This document shows, piece by piece, positions 50,924 to 60,527 of a stretch of 64,000 nt of DNA. Positions within the stretch are counted from its first letter, which is position 1. Each line of letters begins with the position of its first letter. Under the pieces are notes generated by a model that ran no database searches, was not told the DNA's origin, and was given only the letters and a program-made list of their open reading frames with translations. The translations under genes and the position numbers were made by a program. Source of the DNA: DAIDKA01 sp963726995 (lineage in GTDB: Bacteria > Pseudomonadota > Gammaproteobacteria > Steroidobacterales > Steroidobacteraceae); assembly GCA_963726995.1 (NCBI GenBank), contig CAVSEP010000004.1, forward strand, positions 1 to 64,000, read 5' to 3'.

Positions 50924-52585
50924 ATGCAAAACGGCGCCTCGGTCTATCGTTTCCGCTGGCTGGTTGCGGCTACTGCTTTGGCCATTCCAGCCACTTGCGC
51001 CCTCGCCGCGGATTTGTCCGCCGATGCGCACATTGACCATGTAACGGTCTATCGCAAGGGCGCGGTCGTGACCCGAGTGGCGGAGGTTGCGGTACCCGCC
51101 GGATCACACCAACTGCTCTTTCGCGGCTTGCCCGCCGATGTCGACACGAAGACCTTGCAGGTGACCGTCGGCGGTGCCGGACTGCAACTGGGCGGCATTG
51201 AAGTCGTGCGGATCAACGAAGCAAACTTCGTATCCGAGCCAGAGCGCGAGCTGCGGCGCCGGATCGAAGCGCTCGGTGATCAGCAAGCGGTGCTCAAAGA
51301 TGAGGTTGCCGTCGCGCAGAATCAGATCAAATTGCTCGACTCGCTGGCGGCGAATCCCGCCGGCAGCCCGAACAGGGCGGTCGTGGATGCCGCCAATCTC
51401 GGGGCAGTGCTTGGCACCATGGCCACGGGCGAGAGCGGCGCCCGCAAGCGCATGCGCGAGTCCAGTCTGCAGCTGCGCACCCTGTCTCGCCAGTTGGAGC
51501 AGCTGAATGCCGATCTGGCAAAGGTTGCCACCGCCAGAAAGCAGAGCACCGAGGTACGCGCAACCGTGCTCGCGGGCGCACCCGTGACGGCCGGCGTCGC
51601 GGTCTCTTACGCCGTAGCGGATGCCGGGTGGGACTGGATCTACCAGGCCAGACTGGACACGGCCAAGAAGCATCTGGTGCTCGATCGTCAGGGTTCAGTC
51701 TCTCAAGGCAGCGGTGAGGACTGGAAGGACGTGGAGCTGACCCTGACCACGGCCCTGCCCGCCACGGACCTGGGCACCCCGGTTCTCGAGCCGTTGTTCA
51801 TCGATCTGGTGCCTGAGCATCAGATTGAACTGGCCTCAAGAATGCGCGCCAGCGCCAGAGACGCTGCACCCGCCGCCGAGGCGGGGCTTCAGGAGGTCGT
51901 GGTGACCGGAGCGCGGCGACTGACGGCCGAGGCCGCATCGACCGACTACGTGGCCGACTATCATGTGCCGTCCCGGGTGACCCTGCCGGCTGATCGTGAA
52001 GCCCGGCTGTTTCCGATTGGCGAGAATGCGTTCGAGGTGGGACTGGTGGCGCGCGTGGTCCCCAGCGCCAGCCACGATGCGCATCTGGAAGCCGCCTTCA
52101 AGTACGCGGAAGATCTTCCCATCGAGGCTGGGCAACTCGAACTGTACCGGGACGGCGCCTACGTGGGTGAAGCGGACACCCAGGCGTTTCTGCCCGGTGC
52201 GGATGTGCGCATGCCTTTCGGGGTCGATCAGCGCATCCGTGTGATCGTCCGCGAGGAGGCGAGCCAGTCCGGACAGAAGGGGTTGATCAATCGGCAGACG
52301 GTCGAGGAAATGCGCCAGCGCATCGAAGTCACCAACTACCACCCGATGGCGATGGCCGTTGAAGTGCTGGACCGCATTCCGATCAGCAAGAATCAGGACA
52401 TTCATGTCGAGACGGTGAAGGGGGCGACGGAGCCCTCGGTGAAGGACCTCGACGGCAAGGCCGGCGTGTGGCTGTGGAAGCTTGAACCGTCGCCGCAGCA
52501 GACTCTGACCATTCACCTGGGCTACGCGGTCCGCTATCCAGCCGGACGCCAGGTCCAGCAAACCTCGGATACCGGCGGCCAGTGA
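50924..52585 (+). CDS. DUF4139/MuiA-family secreted protein with internal TonB-box-like motif
   Basis: A 553-residue exported protein from MQNGASVYRF (an ATG 7 codons earlier is possible). Signal peptide, then a DUF4140-type N-terminal domain (IDHVTVYRKGAVVTRVAEVAVPAGSHQLLFRGLP), a coiled-coil helix pair (about residues 115-215), and the DUF4139 beta-rich domain (TAGVAVSYAVADAGWDWIYQARLD ... RIEVTNYHPMAMAVEVLDRIPISKN). The family is named after mucoidy-inhibitor MuiA; its action is unknown. Inside DUF4139 lies LQEVVVTGARR, the classic plug-start segment of TonB-dependent receptors. The GH9 gene follows after 15 bp. Confidence 0.82.
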   Translation: MQNGASVYRFRWLVAATALAIPATCALAADLSADAHIDHVTVYRKGAVVTRVAEVAVPAGSHQLLFRGLPADVDTKTLQVTVGGAGLQLGGIEVVRINEANFVSEPERELRRRIEALGDQQAVLKDEVAVAQNQIKLLDSLAANPAGSPNRAVVDAANLGAVLGTMATGESGARKRMRESSLQLRTLSRQLEQLNADLAKVATARKQSTEVRATVLAGAPVTAGVAVSYAVADAGWDWIYQARLDTAKKHLVLDRQGSVSQGSGEDWKDVELTLTTALPATDLGTPVLEPLFIDLVPEHQIELASRMRASARDAAPAAEAGLQEVVVTGARRLTAEAASTDYVADYHVPSRVTLPADREARLFPIGENAFEVGLVARVVPSASHDAHLEAAFKYAEDLPIEAGQLELYRDGAYVGEADTQAFLPGADVRMPFGVDQRIRVIVREEASQSGQKGLINRQTVEEMRQRIEVTNYHPMAMAVEVLDRIPISKNQDIHVETVKGATEPSVKDLDGKAGVWLWKLEPSPQQTLTIHLGYAVRYPAGRQVQQTSDTGGQ

Positions 52586-52600
52586 GCCGCGGAGTCCTTC

Positions 52601-55066
52601 ATGCGTCGTAGATCTTTCGCGCTGCTGCTGGCGCTGCTGTGCGCTCGCCCGCTGCTGGCCGCCGAGCTGAAACTGAATGCTTTGGATTATCTCGAAACCC
52701 AGGGCCTGAGCGTTCTGGCATTCCAGAACACCTTTCACCCGGTGTTTCGCGACCAGAAGATGGGCGGCGTGGAAATCATTCTGCACGGCGAACGAATCGC
52801 CACGGGTGGCGAGGTGCGGTTGCAGCCGACACCCGAACAATGGGACCCCGTTCCAGTGCTTTCGGCTCGCCAGCACGGACCGAAAGCCAATCAGCTCATC
52901 GGGATTTCCGGCTATCCGGATCTGTCCCTGAGCTACCGCATCGAGGTCACTGCGGAGGGGGAGGGATTTCGGGTGGCCGTGCATCTGGACCACCCGCTGG
53001 CCGCCACGCTGGTGGGAAAGGCGGGCTTCAATCTCGAGTTCCTTCCGACCTCCTACTTCGGCAAGACCTACAGCGCGGATGACGTCGCCGGTATTCTGCC
53101 GCGCCATCCCCAGGGACCCATGCGTCGCGATGCCCAGGGCGGGGCCGAGCCGTTGCCTCTGGCGCACGGTCGACAGATCGTGCTGTCGCCGGAGGATCCG
53201 GCCACGCGCGTAAGCATCGCGACCAGCGAAGGATCCCTGCAGCTGTTCGACGGCCGGACCCGGGCGCAGAACGGCTGGTTTGTGGTGCGGCAGCTGTTGC
53301 CGGCCGATCGCACCGAGAATGCCATCGTGTGGCATATCCGTCCCCATGTCATTGCGGATTGGGTCAGGGCTCCGGTGGTCTCGTTCAATCAAGTCGGGTA
53401 CACGCCACAACGTTCCAAAGTCGCGATCATCGAGCTGGATCCGCTGGATCGTGCCGCGACGACGGCGCGCGTGCTGCGACTGGAGGCGGCCGGTGACTAC
53501 AAACCGGTATTTCAGGCTGAGGTCAAACCTTGGGGACGATGGCTGCGCTACCTGTACGCCACATTTGACTTCACGGCGGTGCGCGATCCCGGAATCTACC
53601 GCATTGAGTATGAGGGACACTCCTTCGGTCCATTTCGAATCTCCCCGGACCTGTACCGCCAGGGAGTCTGGCAGCCCTCCCTGGACACCTACCTTGCCGT
53701 GCAGATGGACCACATCAAGGTGCGCGAAAGCTACCGCGTCTGGCACGGCGCCTCGCATATGGATGACGCCCGCCAGGCACCGGTGAACCACACCCACTTT
53801 GACGGTTATTCCATGGGCGCCACCTCCGATTCGCCGTTCGCCACCGGCGAGCACATTCCCGGCTTGAACGTCGGCGGCTGGTATGACGCCGGTGACTACG
53901 ACATCCGCACCCAGACTCACGCCCGGGTGATCACCGATCTGGTGCTGGCACGCGAGTCTTTTGGACTGGATTGGGATGAGACCACCATCGATGAGAACGC
54001 ACGCCTGGTGCAGATCCACCGTCCTGACGGCGTGCCCGACGTGCTGCAGCAGATACGGCACGGGGTGCTGCAGCTGCTGGCGCAGTACGCCGCCTTCGGT
54101 CATGCCATTCCCGGCATCGTCGAACCGACCCTGGAGGAGTACACCCACCTGGGGGATGCTGCCTCGAAGACCGATGGCAGGGTCTATTCTTCGCGGCTGG
54201 GCGCCCTGGTGACCGAAGGGGAATACTCGGGAGTGCCGGATGATCGCTGGGCGTTCACTTCCCATACCACCCCCTTGAACTACGCGGCGGCGGCCAGCCT
54301 CGCGGCAGCCAGCCGCGTGCTGCGCGGATACGACGAGCAACTCGCTGATCAGTGCCTGACGACCGCCGTTCGGGCGTGGCAGGAAGAACACAGTCATTCG
54401 CCGGTGATCTTCAACTCATTCAATACGACGGCCGGACCGCCTGAAGAGGAAGAAACCAAGGCCGCCGTGGAGCTGCTGCTGGCGACCAAGGGGACGGCCT
54501 ACGCGGGCCGCCTGCGCGAGCTGCTTCCGGCCATCCAGAAGAATTTCTCCGCACTGGGCTGGCTCGCGGCTCGCGCGGTGCCGCTCATGGACGCAGACTA
54601 CAAGCGCACGCTGGCCGCGGCGTTGCAGGAGTTCAAGACTCGGCAGGACGCGGAGCTGGCGCGCAATCCCTTCGGAGTGCCCATCGGCACGGGCACCTGG
54701 GGAGGGGCGGCGGCGGTCACGGAATTCGCCGTCCAAATGTACTATCTGCACCAGGCGTTCCCGGAAGCAATCGGAATCGAGCCGACCCTGCGGGCGTTCG
54801 ACTATGTGCTTGGCCGCCATCCCGCGTCCAATGTGTCCTACGTGTCAACCGTCGGCACAGTCTCCAAGCTGGTGGCCTACGGAAACAATCGTGCGGATTA
54901 CACCTTCATTCCCGGCGGCATGATTCCCGGAGTCGTGATCATCCAGCCGGATTTTCCGGAGCTCAAGGATAGTTGGCCTTTTCTTTGGTACGAGAATGAG
55001 TACGTGGTGGATGCCGCCACGTCCTTCATCGTCGCGGCTAATGCCGCGGCCGCTCTGGCCCACTGA
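52601..55066 (+). CDS. Glycoside hydrolase family 9 enzyme with N-terminal Ig-like domain
   Basis: An 821-residue secreted enzyme. Signal peptide (1-20); a ~230-residue beta-rich region of unknown type; a CelD_N Ig-like domain (PVVSFNQVGYTPQRSKVAIIELDP ... GIYRIEYEGHSFGPFRIS); and the GH9 (alpha/alpha)6 barrel. GGWYDAGDYDIRTQ supplies the catalytic-base Asp pair, and WYENEYVVDAATSFI near the C-terminus the acid Glu. GH9 enzymes cleave beta-1,4-glucans and some glucosamine oligomers; the extra N-terminal part suggests a special substrate. GGAG precedes the ATG. Its 3' end overlaps the convergent cyclophilin gene by 29 bp. Confidence 0.88.
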   Translation: MRRRSFALLLALLCARPLLAAELKLNALDYLETQGLSVLAFQNTFHPVFRDQKMGGVEIILHGERIATGGEVRLQPTPEQWDPVPVLSARQHGPKANQLIGISGYPDLSLSYRIEVTAEGEGFRVAVHLDHPLAATLVGKAGFNLEFLPTSYFGKTYSADDVAGILPRHPQGPMRRDAQGGAEPLPLAHGRQIVLSPEDPATRVSIATSEGSLQLFDGRTRAQNGWFVVRQLLPADRTENAIVWHIRPHVIADWVRAPVVSFNQVGYTPQRSKVAIIELDPLDRAATTARVLRLEAAGDYKPVFQAEVKPWGRWLRYLYATFDFTAVRDPGIYRIEYEGHSFGPFRISPDLYRQGVWQPSLDTYLAVQMDHIKVRESYRVWHGASHMDDARQAPVNHTHFDGYSMGATSDSPFATGEHIPGLNVGGWYDAGDYDIRTQTHARVITDLVLARESFGLDWDETTIDENARLVQIHRPDGVPDVLQQIRHGVLQLLAQYAAFGHAIPGIVEPTLEEYTHLGDAASKTDGRVYSSRLGALVTEGEYSGVPDDRWAFTSHTTPLNYAAAASLAAASRVLRGYDEQLADQCLTTAVRAWQEEHSHSPVIFNSFNTTAGPPEEEETKAAVELLLATKGTAYAGRLRELLPAIQKNFSALGWLAARAVPLMDADYKRTLAAALQEFKTRQDAELARNPFGVPIGTGTWGGAAAVTEFAVQMYYLHQAFPEAIGIEPTLRAFDYVLGRHPASNVSYVSTVGTVSKLVAYGNNRADYTFIPGGMIPGVVIIQPDFPELKDSWPFLWYENEYVVDAATSFIVAANAAAALAH

Positions 55067-55652
55067 CCGCGGCCAGTCGCCGAATCGACAGGATCTTCAC
55101 CGGCGGGGCGAGCGATTGACCATTCGCCCTGGCCCGCTGAATTCGTCGGACCACATCCATTCCGCGAACCACATGTCCGAAGGCCGCGAATCCCTGGCCA
55201 TCCGGATTGCGCGCGCCGCCGAAATCGAGACTCGGTTGGTCGGTGATGCAGATGAAGAAATCGCTGGTCGCTGAATCAGGCCCGGCGCGGGCCATGGAGA
55301 TCGCGCCAGCGAGATGCCGCAGGCCCGTGACCGTGGTGCGCTCCAGCGCGATGGGCGCGAATTCCTCGTGCGCCCGCGCGGGATTGATCCCGGCCTGGAT
55401 GACCTCGATCTTGACCGCGTTGTCCGGCTGATTGGTCCGAGTCACCGTACGATGGAACATCCCGCCGTCATACATACCCTGATCGACGTAACGCAGGAAA
55501 TTCGCGGCCGACACCGGCGCGTGAGTCGCGTCCACGGCCACCATGATGTTCCCCATGGGAGTCGCGATCCGCACCGTCGGCTCTGCCGCCGCGGCCAATC
55601 CGCCGCCGCACAGCAGCAGAGCGATAATTTCCAGAGCCCGTTTGAACGTCAC
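55038..55652 (-). CDS. Periplasmic cyclophilin-type peptidyl-prolyl isomerase
   Basis: A 204-residue protein with signal peptide (MTFKRALEIIALLLCGGGLAAAA) and a cyclophilin domain: TPMGNIMVAVDATHAPVSAANFLRYVDQGMYDGGMFHRTV contains the FHR active-site Arg, followed by GAISMARAGPDSATSDFFICITDQPSLDFGG and GFAAFGHVVRGMDVVRRI. The region normally holding GGDxTxxNGT differs, as in other short bacterial PpiA-like proteins. It aids folding of secreted proteins, plausibly the many exported enzymes encoded nearby. It overlaps the GH9 3' end tail to tail. Confidence 0.88.
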   Translation of the reverse strand: MTFKRALEIIALLLCGGGLAAAAEPTVRIATPMGNIMVAVDATHAPVSAANFLRYVDQGMYDGGMFHRTVTRTNQPDNAVKIEVIQAGINPARAHEEFAPIALERTTVTGLRHLAGAISMARAGPDSATSDFFICITDQPSLDFGGARNPDGQGFAAFGHVVRGMDVVRRIQRARANGQSLAPPVKILSIRRLAAVSGPERPRH

Positions 55653-55802
55653 TCACACTCGGTGCCTTCATGCCGTCCTGCCAAAGGAAGGTTGTGGATA
55701 AAATACTAAAAAAAGCAGAGACTTACACCTGTATATTAAAATCCGCCGAGTGCCTGGCCGACGCTCGTGTGGCAGTCTTGCGGGCGCGGCAGCGGCAGCC
55801 GG

Positions 55803-56963
55803 ATGAAATCAAAAAAAATGACTGACAAACAAATTCGCTACGGCATGGTGGGAGGGGGCCCGGGGGCATTCATCGGCGCCGTGCATCGCATGGCCGCCCG
55901 CCTGGAGGGCCGTTACGAGCTGCTCGCGGGTGCCTTTTCCAGCCACCCGGATCGGGCGCGCGCCGCGGGTGCCGAGCTGGGGCTCGCTCCGGAGCGGGTC
56001 TATGACTCCTATGAGGAGATGGCGCGCCTTGAGGGCGCGCGGGCCGATGGCATCGAGGCCGTGGTCATCGTCACGCCCAATCACCTGCATTACCGGGTGG
56101 CAAAGGTGTTTCTCGAAGCCGGCATGCACGTCATCTGCGACAAACCGCTGACGACGTCAGTTGCCGATGCGGAGGCGCTGCGCCATCTGGTCACCGCGAG
56201 CGGCCGACTGTTCTTCGTGACCTACACCTATGGCACCTATCCCATGGTGGCCCAGGCGCGCGAGCTGGTGCGCTCAGGTCAGCTGGGCGCGCTGCGCGTG
56301 GTGCAGGTGGAGTATGCACAGGGCTGGCTCTCCACCGCACTGGAAACGGCCGGCTCGCGCCAGGCCAGTTGGCGCACCGATCCGGCGCTTGCTGGCGCGG
56401 GCGGCTGTCTGGGAGACATCGGCACGCACGCCTATCATCTGGCGGAATTCGTGACCGGCCTGCGCACCATCAGTGTGGCTGCAGAACTCAGCACCTTCGT
56501 GCCCGGCCGCAGGCTCGATGACAATGTGCAGGTGATGCTGCGTTTTGCCGGCGGCACCCGCGGCTCGTTGTGGGCCAGTCAGGTGGCGGCCGGCGAGGAC
56601 AATGCGCTGCGACTGCGCCTCTATGGCGAGAAGGCGAGCGTCTGCTGGGACCAGGAGCATCCCGAGGAGCTGCGCTTTGCGCCGTTGGGCGCGCCGCCGC
56701 AGACCCTGCGGCGCGCAGGAGCGGGAGTCGGGCCCTGGGCGGCCGGCGTGACGCGGCTGCCGGCCGGCCATCCCGAGGGCACGCTGGAGGGATTTGGCCT
56801 GCTCTACAGCGAAGTGGCCGACGCGATTCTCGCCGCGCGTGAACATCGGCCGGTGCCGGTCATACGCGTGGCCACCATTGACGATGGGGTGGCCGGGATG
56901 CGCTTCATAGATGCCTGTGTGCGTTCGGCACGGCAGAATAGCGCCTGGGTAAATCTTGACTGA
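55803..56963 (+). CDS. Gfo/Idh/MocA-family NAD(P)-dependent oxidoreductase
   Basis: A 386-residue cytoplasmic oxidoreductase. The N-terminal Rossmann domain starts IRYGMVGGGPGAFIGAVHRMAARLEGRYELLAGAFSSHPDRA; VVIVTPNHLHYRVAKVFLEAGMHVICDKPLTTS contains the EKP-like motif, here DKP with the catalytic Lys. The C-terminal domain includes GGCLGDIGTHAYHLAEFVTGL with the His and Asp of the active site. Such enzymes oxidise sugars or cyclitols. The GH9 gene nearby suggests a role in using released sugars, which is inference. Starts at 55803 and 55818 are both possible. Confidence 0.88.
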   Translation: MKSKKMTDKQIRYGMVGGGPGAFIGAVHRMAARLEGRYELLAGAFSSHPDRARAAGAELGLAPERVYDSYEEMARLEGARADGIEAVVIVTPNHLHYRVAKVFLEAGMHVICDKPLTTSVADAEALRHLVTASGRLFFVTYTYGTYPMVAQARELVRSGQLGALRVVQVEYAQGWLSTALETAGSRQASWRTDPALAGAGGCLGDIGTHAYHLAEFVTGLRTISVAAELSTFVPGRRLDDNVQVMLRFAGGTRGSLWASQVAAGEDNALRLRLYGEKASVCWDQEHPEELRFAPLGAPPQTLRRAGAGVGPWAAGVTRLPAGHPEGTLEGFGLLYSEVADAILAAREHRPVPVIRVATIDDGVAGMRFIDACVRSARQNSAWVNLD

Positions 56964-57051
56964 GGCGCACTTTTTCCGCTTTGGATGGTCCAAGGGCTGA
57001 CCTTTCGCGGCAGGCCTTCACAACTGAATTACCTCAAGAGCACGATCCAGC

Positions 57052-58074
57052 ATGAATACTTCGATCTCCAGGAATCCCGGCGCGCCCAATATGGAGATTC
57101 GCGCCATCCAGGACGCGGTGGCCAGCGCCTCGACCTGGGTCGCGCCGCTGCGCGCGCAGTTTGCGCGGGTCATCGTGGGACAGCAGCATCTGCTGGATCG
57201 ACTGATGATCGGGCTGCTGACCAATGGCCACATTTTGCTCGAAGGTGTTCCGGGTCTGGGCAAGACCCTGGCCCTGAAGACTCTCGCGCAGGCGCTGGCG
57301 GTGAGTTTCCAGCGCATCCAGTTCACGCCGGACATGCTGCCGGCGGATGTCGTCGGAACCATGATCTACAACCCGCGCGACGGTTCCTTCCAGACCAAGC
57401 AAGGTCCGGTGTTCGCGAATCTGATCCTGGCGGACGAAATCAACCGGGCGCCCGCCAAGGTGCAGAGCGCACTGCTGGAGGCCATGCAGGAGCGGCAGGT
57501 GACGCTGGGTAGCGCCACGCACGCGCTGCCCGAACCCTTCATGGTCATGGCCACCCAAAATCCGGTGGAGCAGGAGGGCACCTACCCGCTGCCTGAAGCG
57601 CAGGTAGACCGCTTCATGCTCAAGGTCATTCTGAATTATCCCACCCGGGCCCAGGAACGGGCCATTCTGGATGCCATGGGGACCACCGCGCCCATTGCTG
57701 CCGTGAATGAGGTGGTCGGCGGCGCCGAGATCCTGGCGGCGCGGCATGTGATCAATCATGTCTATATCGATGACAAGGTCCGAGACTACATCGTGGACCT
57801 GGTCCTGGCCACTCGCGATCCGCGCGCGGTCGGCAAGGATCTGGGCGGCTACATTCAGGCCGGAGCCTCACCTCGGGCCACGATCTGCCTGGGATTGGGA
57901 GCCCGCGCCAATGCCTTCCTGAATGGCCGCGGCTATGTCACCCCGCAGGACGTCAAGGATGTGGCCCTGGAGGTGTTGCGCCATCGCGTGGTGATCAGCT
58001 ACGAGGCGGAGGCCGAAGACATCACCTCCGACCAGATCATCATCAGGATCCTGGAGAGTCTGCCGGTACCGTAA
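57052..58074 (+). CDS. MoxR-family AAA+ ATPase
   Basis: A 340-residue AAA+ ATPase with Walker A GVPGLGKTLALK, Walker B LADEINRAPAKVQSALLEAMQE, sensor 1 MVMATQNPVEQEGTYPLPEAQVDRF and sensor 2 GASPRATICLGLGARANAF. MoxR proteins work as chaperone-like ATPases with VWA-domain partners, encoded just downstream. First gene of an operon running to the window's end: MoxR, DUF58, DUF4381-like, BatA, BatB/C, BatD. Confidence 0.92.
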   Translation: MNTSISRNPGAPNMEIRAIQDAVASASTWVAPLRAQFARVIVGQQHLLDRLMIGLLTNGHILLEGVPGLGKTLALKTLAQALAVSFQRIQFTPDMLPADVVGTMIYNPRDGSFQTKQGPVFANLILADEINRAPAKVQSALLEAMQERQVTLGSATHALPEPFMVMATQNPVEQEGTYPLPEAQVDRFMLKVILNYPTRAQERAILDAMGTTAPIAAVNEVVGGAEILAARHVINHVYIDDKVRDYIVDLVLATRDPRAVGKDLGGYIQAGASPRATICLGLGARANAFLNGRGYVTPQDVKDVALEVLRHRVVISYEAEAEDITSDQIIIRILESLPVP

Positions 58075-58086
58075 GGTCCTGCGCGC

Positions 58087-58998
58087 ATGAACGAGGCCCT
58101 GACACGCGAAATCCTGCGCAAGGTGCGGCAGATCGAGATCCGCACCAACCGCATCGTGGCTGACTCCCTGGCCGGACACTATCACTCGGTCTTCAAAGGC
58201 CGGGGAATGGACTTCGATGAGGTTCGCGAATACGTGCCGGGCGATGAGGTACGGACCATCGATTGGAACGTCACGGCCCGGGCGGGTCGCCCCTTCATCA
58301 AGAAGTTCGCCGAAGAGCGTGAACTGACGCTGCTGCTGCTCGTCGATGTGAGCGCCTCGGGACATTTCGGCTCCGGGACACAGAGCAAACGCGATGTCGC
58401 GGCCGAACTTGCCTGCGTCCTGGCCCTGTCGGCCACCCGCAACAACGACAAGGTTGGTCTGGTGCTCTTCACCGACCAGGTTGAACTGTACATTCCGCCC
58501 AAGAAGGGCCGGCGCCACGTGCTGCGGGTAGTGCGCGAAATCCTGTTCTACCGGCCCACCCGGCGCGGCACGGATGTCGTGCAGGCACTGCAATTCGCTA
58601 ATCGGATGTCGGGGCGCCGCTCGGTGGTGTTCCTGATTTCCGATTTTCAGACGACGGGTATCGGCACGGAGGTGAACTCCCCGCTGCGCCGCGCATTGAG
58701 CCAGGCCGGACGCCGGCACGACCTGGTGGCGGTCAGCATCCGCGATCCGCGCGAACAGTCTTTGCCTGATGTCGGCGTGGCGGTGCTGCAGGATGCGGAA
58801 ACCGGCGAAGTCATGGAAGTCGATTCGGGCCGCCGCCGTACCCGTGAGAGATTCGCGGCCCTGGCGCAGCAAGGCCGTGACACGCTGCTGCGGATGCTCA
58901 ATGCGGAAGGCCTCGACAGCCTGATGCTCACCACTGATCAGCCGTACCTGAGTTCCCTCGTCAGCTTCTTCCGCCGGCGGGAGGCGCGCCATCCGTGA
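58087..58998 (+). CDS. DUF58 (VWA-like) protein
   Basis: A 303-residue DUF58 protein. The family core HYHSVFKGRGMDFDEVREYVPGDEVRTIDWNVTARAGRPFIKKFAEERE is complete, followed by a VWA-type fold with the metal-site motif DVSAS (LLLLVDVSASGHF). It is a partner of MoxR in this conserved cluster. The GTGA overlap with the next gene shows tight coupling. Confidence 0.9.
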   Translation: MNEALTREILRKVRQIEIRTNRIVADSLAGHYHSVFKGRGMDFDEVREYVPGDEVRTIDWNVTARAGRPFIKKFAEERELTLLLLVDVSASGHFGSGTQSKRDVAAELACVLALSATRNNDKVGLVLFTDQVELYIPPKKGRRHVLRVVREILFYRPTRRGTDVVQALQFANRMSGRRSVVFLISDFQTTGIGTEVNSPLRRALSQAGRRHDLVAVSIRDPREQSLPDVGVAVLQDAETGEVMEVDSGRRRTRERFAALAQQGRDTLLRMLNAEGLDSLMLTTDQPYLSSLVSFFRRREARHP

Positions 58999-59537
58999 AT
59001 TCGTCGGGGCCCGACATCCGCGATATCCGCGCACCCTACCTAATACCTGTGGACTGGCGCGTGCCGGCACTGGCCGCGGCCGGCGTCGCAGTGCTGCTGG
59101 TGCTGCTGTGGTGGCTGTGGCATCGATCCCGGGCACGCCGTCCACCCCTGACTCTGCTGCAGCGTACGCTGCAGCAACTGGAGGCCACTCGCGAGCTGAT
59201 GGCGGCCGGCGATGCACGCGCGTTCGCCGCGGCGGTATCGGATGTCATCCGCGCGTACGTGGAAGCGCGTTTCAACGTCCAGGCCACGCAGCGCACGACC
59301 GCGGAATTCCTGCATGAGTGCCTGGGGCAGGTCGGATCGGCCCTGCAGGCCCACGAGCAGGCACTGGGCGATTTCCTGAAGTACTGCGATCTGGCCAAGT
59401 TCGCCCGCTGGTCCTTGAACGGCCCGGAAATGCAGGCGCTGCTGGCCAGCGCGCGGCATTTTGTCGAGACCACGGCGGCCCCCATACCGGCGCAAGCCGC
59501 CATTGCGCCCGAGGCCCTCGATGTACCGGTTCGCTGA
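58995..59537 (+). CDS. DUF4381-like single-pass membrane protein
   Basis: A 180-residue protein beginning with GTG inside the previous stop. After a short Pro-containing N-terminus (DIRAPYLIPVDW) there is one membrane helix (VPALAAAGVAVLLVLLWWLWHRS), a basic stretch, and a helical cytoplasmic domain with FLKYCDLAKFARWSL, as in DUF4381 proteins of MoxR/Bat clusters. It overlaps the BatA start by 17 bp. Its likely role is scaffolding the VWA proteins at the inner membrane. Confidence 0.72.
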   Translation: MNSSGPDIRDIRAPYLIPVDWRVPALAAAGVAVLLVLLWWLWHRSRARRPPLTLLQRTLQQLEATRELMAAGDARAFAAAVSDVIRAYVEARFNVQATQRTTAEFLHECLGQVGSALQAHEQALGDFLKYCDLAKFARWSLNGPEMQALLASARHFVETTAAPIPAQAAIAPEALDVPVR

Positions 59538-60522
59538 TCCGCAGTTTCTGTGGCTGCTGGCACTGTTGCCGCTGCTGCTGCTCCGGCGTGGCCGCCGCGG
59601 CCCCGTGCCGGCGATCGAATATCCCAGTCTGATGCTGATTCGACAGATTGCCCGGCGCACCCGCAGCCGATTCGGCTCGCTCCTGGCTGGATTGCCCCTA
59701 CTCGCGCTGGCGCTGCTGATCCTCGCCCTGGCCCGTCCGCAGCAGGGCGCCAGCAACGCGACGGTACACGCCAGCGGCGTCGACATCATGCTGTTGCTGG
59801 ATGTCTCCGGTTCGATGCAGTCGCTGGACTTCAGACTGGACAATGTCCCCGCGAATCGGCTGGATGTGGTCAAGTCCGTGGTCCGCAAATTCATCGTCGC
59901 CCGGCCGAATGACCGCATTGGCCTGACCATGTTCGCCGGTCAGCCTTATCTGCTGAGTCCGGTGACCCTGGACCACTCCTGGTTGCTCGGCAATCTGGAT
60001 CGCATCCACATCGGCGACATCGAGGATGGCACGGCCATCGGCTCAGCCCTGGCGTCCGGCCTCAATCGGCTGCGCAACCAAAGCGCGAAGTCCAAGATCA
60101 TCATCCTGATGACCGATGGGCAGAACAATTCCGGCCAGATCACCCCCATCACGGCCGCCGAGGCGGCCCGGGCTCTGGGCGTCAAGGTCTACACCATCGG
60201 AATCGGCGTCCGGGGCGAGGCCCCGTTCCCGGTGACGGATGCCTTCGGTCGCCGGCGAATCGTCATGGAAAAGGTGGATGTGGATGAGGACACCTTGAAG
60301 CGCATCGCCGCGGCGACGGGTGCGCGCTTCTATCGCGCGACTGACACGGATTCACTCAACCGAATCTATGATGAGATCGACAAGCTGGAGAAGACCGCAT
60401 TCACCGTGCATAGCTACGAGCAATGGGAGGAGCTGTTTGCCTGGCCGGTCATGGCAGCGCTGCTGATTCTGGGATTGGGCCTGGCGTTCCAGTTCACCTT
60501 GCGCCGGCGGATCCCGGTTTGA
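59521..60522 (+). CDS. batA: BatA-like VWA membrane protein
   Basis: A 333-residue protein starting MYRFADPQFLWLLALLPLLLL: an N-terminal membrane helix, a second helix (LLAGLPLLALALLILALA), then a von Willebrand A domain with a complete metal site LLLDVSGSMQS, Thr in RIGLTMFAGQPYLLSP and Asp in ILMTDGQNNSG. A C-terminal membrane helix (FAWPVMAALLILGLGLAFQFTL) ends the protein. In Bacteroides the Bat genes were first tied to aerotolerance; elsewhere they serve envelope stress functions with MoxR. Confidence 0.87.
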   Translation: MYRFADPQFLWLLALLPLLLLRRGRRGPVPAIEYPSLMLIRQIARRTRSRFGSLLAGLPLLALALLILALARPQQGASNATVHASGVDIMLLLDVSGSMQSLDFRLDNVPANRLDVVKSVVRKFIVARPNDRIGLTMFAGQPYLLSPVTLDHSWLLGNLDRIHIGDIEDGTAIGSALASGLNRLRNQSAKSKIIILMTDGQNNSGQITPITAAEAARALGVKVYTIGIGVRGEAPFPVTDAFGRRRIVMEKVDVDEDTLKRIAAATGARFYRATDTDSLNRIYDEIDKLEKTAFTVHSYEQWEELFAWPVMAALLILGLGLAFQFTLRRRIPV

Positions 60523-60527
60523 GTCCC

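Noticed and set aside
51836..54397. An 853-codon minus-strand frame opposite the DUF4139 and GH9 genes
   Set aside because: Antisense to two clear genes with matching domains; composition is typical of GC-rich shadow frames.
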